Assembly: GCA_040285825.1 (NCBI GenBank)
Contig: JAUPSS010000004.1
Location: 434,001-498,000, forward strand
Source: Eukaryota sp. TZLM1-RC
Lineage: Eukaryota > Metamonada: BaSk clade
Direction of reading: 5' to 3'
DNA: 64,000 nt
The first letter of the stretch is position 1, and each line of letters opens with the position of its first letter. Made by a program: the position numbers and the translations under genes. The notes below the pieces were generated by a model, which searched no databases, had not been told where the DNA came from, and saw only the letters and a list, made by a program, of their open reading frames with translations. This document shows, in pieces, positions 42,562 through 51,144 of the stretch.

Positions 42562-45540
42562 CTGCCTTTTCCTCTCTTTCGAGCGACGAGCCCTGGAAGC
42601 TCTAGTCACAGGAGGTGAACTAATAGAATTATTACGCTTCTTGGGAGGAGCGGATTTAGTACGGCGACGTGCTTTTGAAGTCTTGATAAAGTCTTTATAC
42701 GCGGCAGTATTTTGGACTGTAGACACATGCTCAGTGGTGATCTCTTTTCCTGGCCATTGCACTTGGCAAAAGTCACCTTCCTGACTGAGCACTTTTTCAA
42801 TGATGTGTTCTTCGACATCACCTGCAGCGACCCAGGAGTGGAACTCATCGTTGGTGGGCAAGCTGGAGTGCCAGGGAGCTAAGTGTTTGACGCTAGCTTG
42901 GACAATCGTACCTGTGCAGAGATTCTTAATATTCACAGACGAATTGGATACGATTTCAGTAATTAGGAAGGGTCCTAAATAGTCTCCATGAAGCTTAGCG
43001 GAAGAGCCAGATGCTCTCAATACCAATTGACCAACTTCAAAAGGGTTTGGAGTTGACGATCTTGTTAGCTTGGAAGCTTTGGAAGCTTGATGGTGTGCTG
43101 CCTTTTCCTGTTTCTCTTTCAATCTTCGAAATTTAGATTGAATTTCTTGAATAAAAGATGACTCGGACGTCGAGCTTTCAATGATTTCAAGGATTTTGCC
43201 AGGGTCTGATCTGGGAGACACATCTGAGCCAAAGATCACTTGGTATGGAGTGTGGTTGGTTATTGAGCTCTTGGAAGAGTTGATCAATAATTGCACATAA
43301 GGCAAGTATTCAGACCACACATCGTAGGCATTGAAGTCTACGAGCAATTTCCGTAGGTTTTGCAGGATGTCTCTGTGTCGGCGCTCTACCAAGCCGTTGG
43401 ACGGAGAAAACCTAGGTATTGATTTTGACACCTCTATGCCCAAAAATTTGCTTAACTCGTCAAAGACAGCCTTGGAAAATTCGGGTCCATTATCGCTGTG
43501 GATTTGAAATGGAATACCAAAGATGGCACAGATTTTCCAAATTAATGCATCTGCAGTAAGATTGGCATTTATCTCTTTTAAAGGCACGATGATCGTGAAC
43601 CTAGAGAAGCTGTCGATAAATACGAGGATGTATTTGTAGCCTTCTTGATCTTCTGGAAGAGGACCAATGACGTCGGCGTTGACGCGAGCAAAAGGTCTGT
43701 CAGCCCACAATGAACCGGTTGGGGGGACGTGCAGTTTGGGAACTGGCTTAGTTTTCTGACAGGAGGGGCATTCTTGGACGTGCTTATTCATGTCGGTGAG
43801 CATGTTTGGCCACCAATAATCGCTGTTCCTGAGCTTGTTCAGGCTTTCAGCTTTGCTTGGATGACCTCCTTGCAGAAGTCCATGCAACAAGTTAAGGGTG
43901 TCCTTAATGAGTGATTTGGGAATCACTATCTTGTTGTCGTGAGTCATATATAAATCAAGATGATTGTTATGAACACAGTTGTTGAAAGAGGGGTCTTTGG
44001 AAGCTACGGCAAGCTTCTGTTCGGACCTAATCCTACAGAGCCATGGCTCGAAAATAGGCAGGTCGTTGGAACATCGTTCTCTGATGACCATGATACGTTC
44101 GAAGTTGTTTAAGTCTTCGATGTAGTATCTTTCATTTTCTGTTCCATCGATTTTATCAATGTAAAATATTGGATGAAAATTTGGAGGCATTTGATGGGAC
44201 AAATGATTGATCTCTTGATGGTCTATAGGCGGAACTATTCGAGACAACATATCAGCCCAGAAGTTATCTTCCCCTTTGGTATGTACCAAATCGAAGCAGA
44301 ATTCAGAGAATATGGGTAACCATCTTGTTACAATTCTGTTCTTCTCAGGAGCCGTGAACATGTAGGTAAGGTTTTGATGGTCTGTGAATATAACCAGTTT
44401 CCTTCCTTTCAAGTAGTTTTCAAAACCACTTTGAGTTAACATGAGTAGGATAGCATAGAGTTCCTTTTGGTTTGTCGGCCAGTTCTTTTGCGAGTTGGTT
44501 AACAACCGGCTGAAGAAGCTGATAGGCCTACATTTCCTGTTGATCAGGGGGGTACCGGGGTCGTCGACTTGTTCGATTTGTTCCCAAATGACGCCGCCTA
44601 CAGCAATGTCGGATGCGTCGCAACTAATTAAAATTTGGTTTTCCAGCGGAGGTAAGCTGAGTGGCATGTGCTTTGCTATCAGTTGTTTGATCTTTTGAAG
44701 GAGTCCGTCGTGCATGTCGGTCCATTGAAGGCGTTGCGCGCGGGGTTTGGGTTTAACTTTGGAGTTATTTCCAACCTTCTTAGTCAATCTGATGATGGGA
44801 GCGATGAGCTCAGATACCTGAGGAAGCCATTCTCTAATGAAGTTGACTGATCCTACGAGGCTGCGGACGTCTTTGATTGTCTTTGGTCTAGGTAGATTCA
44901 ACAAAGATTCAACGCGAGTGGGATCGATAGTCCGTTGTTTGTTTTGGAAAACACTGCCCAGTATCTTTATTGGGTGTCTGGAAGACACGAAATGGCACTT
45001 TGGAAGTCCCAAGGAAACTCTTTTGCATCTGGCTTGATCAAGGACGCGACGGAGGCGTTCAATGAATTCGTCAAAGGTTGAACCTATGATTATGATGTCA
45101 TCTATGTAAATGAAGACACCGTCTCCAGAGAAGATGTCAGCCATGACGTTTTGGAAAACGGCTGGGACATTCTTTAGGCCAAAAGCTGCACGTTTGAACA
45201 TGATGCTTTTGCCAGGAATGCTCAGGGCTGTTTTCTGCCAATCCTTTTCGGCAATCTTGAGTTGCCAAAAGGCTTTGGGGAGGTCAAGGGTGCCTATGTA
45301 GTTCGCTTGGGAGAGAAATACCAGCACATCGGAGATCCTTGGAAGGTTGGGCTCAACAGGAATGGTGTTGGCGTTGACTCCGTCCTTGCCACTATAGTCA
45401 CCGGTAAGGCGGGGCTTACGGTGATCTGGGTAGACCACTAGACAGACAGGGGAGCTGAACTCATGGTTCGATGGGACAGCAAATCCTGAGTCTACGAGTT
45501 CGTCGAAAATTTGGTTAGCGACCTCTAGCCTGGCTGGATT
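42556..45540 (-). CDS. pol: Gypsy Pol: RT, RNase H, integrase with chromodomain-like tail
   Basis: The frame is open from about 45555 to 42556 and has no ATG near its start, so it must be made by a frameshift from gag (pol is in the -1 frame). Domains in order: RT (VFIYIDDIIIIGS at 45082-45116, YIDD), RNase H (ISCDASDIAVGGVIW), integrase zinc finger (GGHPSKAES ... ECPSCQ), catalytic core (NADVIGPL, HSDNGPEF, NGLVERRH for D-D-E), GPY/F module (GDYLGPFLI) and a chromodomain-like end (VEEHIIEKVLSQEGDFCQVQ), as in chromoviruses. About 990 codons. No internal stops. The first shared residues after the gag stop are NPARLEVANQIFDEL. Confidence 0.93.
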   Translation of the reverse strand, partial: NPARLEVANQIFDELVDSGFAVPSNHEFSSPVCLVVYPDHRKPRLTGDYSGKDGVNANTIPVEPNLPRISDVLVFLSQANYIGTLDLPKAFWQLKIAEKDWQKTALSIPGKSIMFKRAAFGLKNVPAVFQNVMADIFSGDGVFIYIDDIIIIGSTFDEFIERLRRVLDQARCKRVSLGLPKCHFVSSRHPIKILGSVFQNKQRTIDPTRVESLLNLPRPKTIKDVRSLVGSVNFIREWLPQVSELIAPIIRLTKKVGNNSKVKPKPRAQRLQWTDMHDGLLQKIKQLIAKHMPLSLPPLENQILISCDASDIAVGGVIWEQIEQVDDPGTPLINRKCRPISFFSRLLTNSQKNWPTNQKELYAILLMLTQSGFENYLKGRKLVIFTDHQNLTYMFTAPEKNRIVTRWLPIFSEFCFDLVHTKGEDNFWADMLSRIVPPIDHQEINHLSHQMPPNFHPIFYIDKIDGTENERYYIEDLNNFERIMVIRERCSNDLPIFEPWLCRIRSEQKLAVASKDPSFNNCVHNNHLDLYMTHDNKIVIPKSLIKDTLNLLHGLLQGGHPSKAESLNKLRNSDYWWPNMLTDMNKHVQECPSCQKTKPVPKLHVPPTGSLWADRPFARVNADVIGPLPEDQEGYKYILVFIDSFSRFTIIVPLKEINANLTADALIWKICAIFGIPFQIHSDNGPEFSKAVFDELSKFLGIEVSKSIPRFSPSNGLVERRHRDILQNLRKLLVDFNAYDVWSEYLPYVQLLINSSKSSITNHTPYQVIFGSDVSPRSDPGKILEIIESSTSESSFIQEIQSKFRRLKEKQEKAAHHQASKASKLTRSSTPNPFEVGQLVLRASGSSAKLHGDYLGPFLITEIVSNSSVNIKNLCTGTIVQASVKHLAPWHSSLPTNDEFHSWVAAGDVEEHIIEKVLSQEGDFCQVQWPGKEITTEHVSTVQNTAAYKDFIKTSKARRRTKSAPPKKRNNSISSPPVTRASRARRSKERKRQC

Positions 45541-48500
45541 CAGGGTCCTGGGGGTCTTCTAACTCTGACGTCTTCGTTGTAGAAGTTGATTTCCATGGGA
45601 GGGCAATCAATACCTTCAGCATGAGGCTTGAGGGTAAATACGTCTTCGAACTCCTTCAAAGTTTGAAGTAGGGACTTCTTGAAATGGTCGTTGTCGAGGT
45701 TGATGGTACAACCAGATGAGTTGATGTGTTCCAACCAACGTGTGGAAACGTTGACGACTTCCGAAGCTTGTGATATTCGATGATCGAATTCAGCTTCAGG
45801 TAATAGTAATGTGCGACAGGCGTCGTCCATTCTAATATAAATGCCCTTGTTGTTCATCAGCCCAAGGTGACTCAACAAGTCAGCACCAATGAGAATGGTC
45901 TCATGTCCAGGAACGATGCTGAACTTGTGTTTCACGTGTACAATCTGGGTAACACTACCTAGTCTAATGCTAAGGGTTCCAGAAGCAGTACCAAGGGACT
46001 GTGAGGTAGTTCCATCAGCAATCTTGTATGAAATGGTTTCGTTGGAACGTGCCATGTTACAATTACTGATGACGTCTTCCGTGACTACTGAGCATGTTGC
46101 ACCAGAGTCAATTATGCCTTTAACTTCGACATTGTTGATCAAGAAGTTTAATTGTAGGCAGTTGTGATTCATGGATTGTACCATAAAAATTGTATCAGAA
46201 TCATGTCCATTTAAGTCGGCTTGTTCTGAGAAGAAGTGAGCCTGACTGTTGAGTGTCTTGGTAGGTTCCAAGTTGGCAAGTGGATTGATAAGAGAATCTT
46301 TCCATGCTGAACTTTCTGTGTGTGGTTGTGTTGTTGTTGTAGGGGGTATGGTTTCTAAAGTACATAAATAGTGACGGGAACGTTTATTGTAAGAAGAGCC
46401 TCTGCCTCTGCCGCGAGTACCTCTTCGACTACGGAAACCAGGACCTCTAGAACTTCTACCTCGAGCTTGTTGTTGAGCTTGTTGCTCTCTCCATTTCTTG
46501 CTCCTTTGGCAGTCTTCACTGGGGCACCTTTCGGTCGGATGGCCCTTTTTCTTACAGAAGTTGCATTGGACATCAGCGGCCTGGGAAGACGATTGTGGTA
46601 GGCTTCCTCCTCTCTTACTTTGTTTTGGGCGTTTACCTGGACCAGAACCTCGTGGTCTGGGGATGTCAGGTGGGGAGGGAACGACCATGGGAGGTCGGCG
46701 AGAGGCCTGCTGGTGAGTTAATTGGTTCTGATAGGTGAAATCGACATGGTTCAGTTGTTCCATGAACGATCTGGCGTTACAGAAATTCTCGTATTCAATT
46801 TGGAGAACACTAAAGAATTCGCCAAGGGTGTGCCCATCGCATGAGTAGTGGGAGGGAGAGGACCAGATCCTGAGGAGTCTGTCTCTGATAGGGATAATTT
46901 CTACGCTTTCTAAGACATGAGTAGCAACTACCCAGTCTGGAAGTCTATCAGCTGGAGGAGTGGAGCTTATGGAGAATGTTCTCAATTGTTGAGAGATGCC
47001 CCTAAATTCTTGGATGGCGGTGGAGCGAGTCAGAACTCTGCCTATGTTGACCATGAAGTCAATCCATCTATTGCCATAATCTCTTTCCGACCAGTCCATG
47101 TTGGTTGCGAGGAGAGCTCGATTAGCCTCATCCAGTCTGCTGAATTGGGTTCTTCTTAGAATTTGAGCCCAAATGATGCGTTCATCTCTTGAGGTAGGAA
47201 CCGTGGGAGAAGAGATAGCTAGGTGAGCACCTTGGTATCGTAGCGCATTTAACACCTCGGGGGTGACACATTCAGCGAGGCCTCGGGGGTTGATCCTCAT
47301 GGCTTGACGGAACAAGTCCCATTCGTGAACTGGTTCTCCAGTGATGTTACCAAAATACTCATCGATCGGTGGTTGGGAACCTTCTCTAGCTAGTTCTAAT
47401 TCTTCACGTAGTCTGGCAACTTCGTTAGCTAGAGCTATCTGGGCTGGATCCTCAACGTTACCTCTCGTTTCTCTTAAGACTCGGTCGGTACGACTCCAGA
47501 GAATGAATTTGTTGACAAACTTTAGGAGTTTATCAGCGTCTCTCAAATCACAAGCCTCAAGATATGGACGTTTAGGACGGTCCCTACGTCTGTCATCTCG
47601 GTCTCTTGATCCCATCATTGAAGAGAGGAGAAGGCTACTTTCGTATGTGCCCGAGAAAGGTGAATGATGTGAGGAAATGGAGGATGTTGAACCTGTCGTG
47701 GAAGGTGTAGGTAGGGGTTGAGGAGCTCGACTGACGGGAGTGATGGGAGCAGGTACTGCATCAGAAGATGTGGTGGGGGTGGGTGATTCACTGCTCACAG
47801 TGGCAACGTCGTCGTCAGCTTGTTCCATAGCAGATTGGTTGGGGTTAGAGGTTTCCGTGATAGGAAATGAATCAGTTTCCATAGGAGGTTGTGGTGATTC
47901 AGGAGGTTGAGCGGAGGAAGATGGAGCTTCACTCTGTTGAGGTTCAGGGGAAGGTACTGTCTCTTCAATCTGGGCTGGAACCTGATAAGAAGAGATCGCT
48001 GGTTGAACCAAGCGTGTTTTCTCTATACGGCCTTCTACCATTACCCACTTTAACATCCTGGATTCTATGCATCCAGGGAAAACGGTGACGAGCTGGAGGG
48101 CTCTTTGAAGATTACCTGATCTTCTGTGGTCAGGACCACAATATGAAGCTATATGGTCAGGACGTCTGTCGTAAAGAAAGAGTCTTTCACCATATGTGGT
48201 TTCGGTAAACCACCACCCTGTTCTATAATCTCTGTCGATAAGGATATCGAGAGATGCGTTGTACCCAGGGCTGAACCTAGGGTATGGGCAAGGGTTGTGA
48301 ACATTTATGAAGAGGTTGTCTTCATCTCCAGCGAAGCGTCTGAATACTCCTTCTCGAGTAGTTCTCATGAACCTAACTCCGGGTCTTGGTTCGTGAGTTG
48401 GTTCTGGGTCATTCCTGGAGGTTTCTGGGGTGATCCTTTCGTCGGTAAGAAATGGACCTATTCTGGGAGAGATCCATAATCCTAAGTCGTTCTCGACTTT

Positions 48501-49688
48501 GGGACCGTAGAAAGGAGGCCGTTTGTTGCTCATCTCCGTGGGAGGGATGGCTTCTGGATCCTCTGGAATGACTCGTGAGTCCCTATATCTAGCGTAAGGG
48601 TTGTGCTGACGGGAAGCACCATGATGAACACTCGAGCTAGCGTGGGAGCTAGTTTGGGAAGGGGTAAGTCGAGCAGGTGTAGAGGATGTTCCTCTTCTAG
48701 CTTCAATCTCTCTGTCCAATCTTTTTCTGTGTTCCCAGTTTCGTTCTTCTTGGAGAAAACGCTCTATATATTCTTTAGAGACCTCACCAGGAATTTTGTC
48801 AATTTCAGAAGAAGGTGCCGTGGGAGGGACCTGATGTTGAGGTAGAGGGGAGAATTCCTTGGGAGGTTCCTCGTACTCAACCAAATCTGAAAAGATTTGT
48901 TCGTACCTTTTCCTTTGCTCTTCGGAAAGAAACGAAGGAAGGTTCGAAAGGCTAGGAATGGAATCACTAGCCTGGTGAGGGGAAACAGACAGATTATTAA
49001 CTCCTCTTACTGTTGATGTAGTAAGAGGAGATCCTGAAGTTGAGACAGCAGGATTTTGGATAGTTCTCCTAACGGTTGGAACTGCAGGGAGAAGCTGTTG
49101 AGAGTGAGAGGGTGGAACCTCAGAACTGGATGGAAGGGATGAAGATGGTACTTCAATGGCCTTCTTAGAGGAGGAAGAGGGTTGGTCTTCCAATCCTTCT
49201 TTTGCAGTGAGAGAAGGTTGAACAGTCTCTCTGCTCTGAGTAGAAGGTGAAGGTGGTACTTCCGAACTTCTTCCAGGGAGGGGAGAAGGTGGGACTTCAG
49301 ATGCCCCCAATTGCGAAGGTGGAAGAGGAACAACGGAATCCTCTACGTCCTCGTCGTCGTAGGAGACCAACGAAGGACTTCTTCCTTCCGAAGGGACGGA
49401 ATCCTTGGGAGGGTTGTCTCCTTCGGCAGGAACAGAATCCTGAGGAGGGGAGCTTCCTTCCATGGGAACGGAATCCTCTGGAAGGGAATTGTCTTCCTTT
49501 GGGGTGGAACCCTCAGGGAGAGTTGCTTCAGGAAGCGCAGAAGCTTCAACCGAAGAAGGAGGCACGGAAGCAGGGTCTGTGGTTAGTGGTGAGGAAGAGG
49601 GACCAGTCTCTTCCTCAAGGATCCTACGCTGAGCCGGGGACGACCCAATACGTATTGATGGTCTTGGCTGTTGGTTATTGTTTGACAT
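45540..49688 (-). CDS. gag: Gypsy Gag-protease, 1382 residues
   Basis: ATG at 49686-49688 (MSNNNQQPRPSIRIG) lies inside the 5' LTR. Unusually long for Gag: the first 700 residues are Pro/Ser/Glu-rich and disordered, with a 12-residue tandem repeat and several SEVPPS motifs. A capsid-like helical region is near 860-975 (GEFFSVLQIEYENFCNARSF), then comes a zinc knuckle CNFCKKKGHPTERC (about 1040), an RG-rich basic stretch (RGPGFRSRRGTRGRGRG) and an aspartic protease (IIDSGATCSVVT, about 1190; ILIGADLLSHLG). The stop TGA at 45540-45542 comes just after a C5 run (45550-45554). The only overlap with the pol frame is about 19 nt around that run, so either programmed -1 slippage or a one-base indel joins the frames. 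Confidence 0.92.
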   Translation of the reverse strand: MSNNNQQPRPSIRIGSSPAQRRILEEETGPSSSPLTTDPASVPPSSVEASALPEATLPEGSTPKEDNSLPEDSVPMEGSSPPQDSVPAEGDNPPKDSVPSEGRSPSLVSYDDEDVEDSVVPLPPSQLGASEVPPSPLPGRSSEVPPSPSTQSRETVQPSLTAKEGLEDQPSSSSKKAIEVPSSSLPSSSEVPPSHSQQLLPAVPTVRRTIQNPAVSTSGSPLTTSTVRGVNNLSVSPHQASDSIPSLSNLPSFLSEEQRKRYEQIFSDLVEYEEPPKEFSPLPQHQVPPTAPSSEIDKIPGEVSKEYIERFLQEERNWEHRKRLDREIEARRGTSSTPARLTPSQTSSHASSSVHHGASRQHNPYARYRDSRVIPEDPEAIPPTEMSNKRPPFYGPKVENDLGLWISPRIGPFLTDERITPETSRNDPEPTHEPRPGVRFMRTTREGVFRRFAGDEDNLFINVHNPCPYPRFSPGYNASLDILIDRDYRTGWWFTETTYGERLFLYDRRPDHIASYCGPDHRRSGNLQRALQLVTVFPGCIESRMLKWVMVEGRIEKTRLVQPAISSYQVPAQIEETVPSPEPQQSEAPSSSAQPPESPQPPMETDSFPITETSNPNQSAMEQADDDVATVSSESPTPTTSSDAVPAPITPVSRAPQPLPTPSTTGSTSSISSHHSPFSGTYESSLLLSSMMGSRDRDDRRRDRPKRPYLEACDLRDADKLLKFVNKFILWSRTDRVLRETRGNVEDPAQIALANEVARLREELELAREGSQPPIDEYFGNITGEPVHEWDLFRQAMRINPRGLAECVTPEVLNALRYQGAHLAISSPTVPTSRDERIIWAQILRRTQFSRLDEANRALLATNMDWSERDYGNRWIDFMVNIGRVLTRSTAIQEFRGISQQLRTFSISSTPPADRLPDWVVATHVLESVEIIPIRDRLLRIWSSPSHYSCDGHTLGEFFSVLQIEYENFCNARSFMEQLNHVDFTYQNQLTHQQASRRPPMVVPSPPDIPRPRGSGPGKRPKQSKRGGSLPQSSSQAADVQCNFCKKKGHPTERCPSEDCQRSKKWREQQAQQQARGRSSRGPGFRSRRGTRGRGRGSSYNKRSRHYLCTLETIPPTTTTQPHTESSAWKDSLINPLANLEPTKTLNSQAHFFSEQADLNGHDSDTIFMVQSMNHNCLQLNFLINNVEVKGIIDSGATCSVVTEDVISNCNMARSNETISYKIADGTTSQSLGTASGTLSIRLGSVTQIVHVKHKFSIVPGHETILIGADLLSHLGLMNNKGIYIRMDDACRTLLLPEAEFDHRISQASEVVNVSTRWLEHINSSGCTINLDNDHFKKSLLQTLKEFEDVFTLKPHAEGIDCPPMEINFYNEDVRVRRPPGP
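49384..49491 (-). repeat. 36-bp tandem repeat (about 3 copies) inside gag
   Basis: Encodes NSLPEDSVPMEG, SSPPQDSVPAEG and DNPPKDSVPSEG in a row, flanked by related partial units. A minisatellite in the disordered N-terminal region of Gag. Confidence 0.8.
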
Positions 49689-49809
49689 ACAATGTAGAGT
49701 AACAGAAGTGTAATTTATAACGAAGAGGAATTGTATTCTCTCTTCTTAAGCTAACAGGCGGAATACTAATAACTAAACTATTAACTATAAATACTATTCA
49801 AGACTAACA
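49656..49809 (-). repeat. 5' LTR of the gypsy element
   Basis: 154 bp, identical to the 3' LTR. Contains the gag start codon at 49686-49688. The sequence right after it (ATACGTATTGGGTC, coding strand) must hold the primer-binding site and also encodes Gag. Confidence 0.95.
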
Positions 49810-50650
49810 ACTTGACTTGGCCAAGAAAAAGAATCCCGCTTTTGCAAATCTTTTACAAGATATGTGTGACAGTACTTCTTCTGCCTTTGCAACAACAATT
49901 CCTGAAGTTTATAGTACTCTCTAACTCATTCTGCTTGGACTTTGAATATGATTTCGTTCCTTTTTCTGACCTGATAATTTACTTCATAATTGAATTTTTC
50001 AATGTTCTCAAAAAATTACCATTACTCACTTGTTAAATTGTAAACATTTTATTACTTTTTGAAGCAAGGTTCATGATGCTGTAAGAAACCAATTATACTG
50101 TATGTGTAAGTGTCATAGAATCGAATTTTTTTTGGAACTCCTGTTGTCAAATCTGTTTGATGCTGAAAATAATTTTCATCAGAACAATAGAGGTGATGTT
50201 ATATTACCTGGATTAGATGGAAGCTTCATGCTATTGGATGTAATGTCTGTTGATCCTTGTGATGACTCAAATGAAAGGCTTGCTAATTCTGAAATTCATA
50301 ATTCACTTTCACATGTTGAAAATTTCAAAATCAACAAATACAATGAACCTTTGTTCTAATTGGCCAGTCAACAGCATGCAAAATACTATTTGTATCCATT
50401 TGTGTTTTCTCTTTTTGGTTCGCTTTCTCCAACGACTATACGTTTTTTGGAAGATTTTGAAATGATTGTAAAGAGAACTTTTAACAGATTGTTGTGGCAA
50501 AATAGAATTGTGTTTCCTATTTTCAAGAAGATGTTGAAGATGTTTTCTGATGCTTTGCCTTCTTTTCGTTCTCACTATGAGGGAGAAGCATCTAGTTGTT
50601 TTGTTTATGGAGAAATGGATTATTGAGATGTTTATTTATAAGTCTTCTGA
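49810..50650 (+). mobile_element. Non-LTR retrotransposon (subfamily C), right part, split by the gypsy element
   Basis: Resumes at the duplicated actt and continues WPRKRIPLLQIFYKIC, a decayed zinc region, the REL segment (50102-50359: RGDVILPGLDGSFMLLDVMS ... NFKINKYNE) and, after a frameshift at 50359, the C-terminal domain (50360-50626: HAKYYLYPFVFSLFGSLSPT, FLEDFEMIVKRTFNRLLWQN). The 3' end is near 50650 (AAATAAATATAAACG). Confidence 0.88.
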
Positions 50651-51144
50651 TAAATAAATATAAACGAAAGAACCTATCTTATTATCTAACCTGCATTGGC
50701 CACAATCCTCCAATTGTTCATATCTAAGTGTGATGTTTCCTTTATAAGATTTGTCTGTTATAAAAAGTCAGCAATCAATGATGTTGATGCTGTATGGTTA
50801 GACATTGTACAGAATAGAGATAAAAGATGAATGTATTTATTAAATTTCACTGGCCCTTATAAAGGCCGTCACAAGTGAAGTCTATAGTAGACTAATTGTC
50901 CACAGTGCAACAATATCCTTTTTTGTTATGCTTGAACTGTGTTTCAAAAAATGTAATTTCGGTGTAGTTCCTGAAGTTGAACATCATGAAATTCCCGATG
51001 ATGTTGGGCTCTAACCATTATCCATAGATTGGAAAAATTCGATCTTTAACCAGCAGTATATGGATAGAAGTGCGGCTGGCCAAAAATGAATCTTCTTGAT
51101 TTGCACCTAATCACACTTCAAATCAATAACTCAGATCGTGCACA
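50651..51144. other. Intergenic region upstream of Noc2
   Basis: About 490 bp. Short frames such as DAVWLDIVQNRDKR hint at an old coding relic, but no family is recognisable. It should include the Noc2 promoter. Confidence 0.4.

Larger units (their letters stand above)
42408..49809 (-). mobile_element. Ty3/gypsy LTR retrotransposon, 7402 bp, recently inserted
   Basis: Bounded by 154-bp LTRs (42408-42561 and 49656-49809) that I find identical base for base, with TG...CA ends and a 4-bp target duplication actt (42404-42407 and 49810-49813). It sits inside a LINE of the opposite orientation. It encodes Gag-protease (45540-49688) and RT-RNase H-integrase (42556 to about 45555). The coding region runs from one LTR into the other: the gag ATG is 33 bp inside the 5' LTR and the pol stop TAG is supplied by the first bases (TGTTAG) of the 3' LTR. 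The polypurine tract GAAAGAGAGGAAAAGGCAG directly precedes the 3' LTR. Confidence 0.96.

Noticed and set aside
42606-49702. Many ORFs on the opposite strand or other frames of the gypsy gag and pol
   Set aside because: They are shadows of the two long frames, whose domains are clear.
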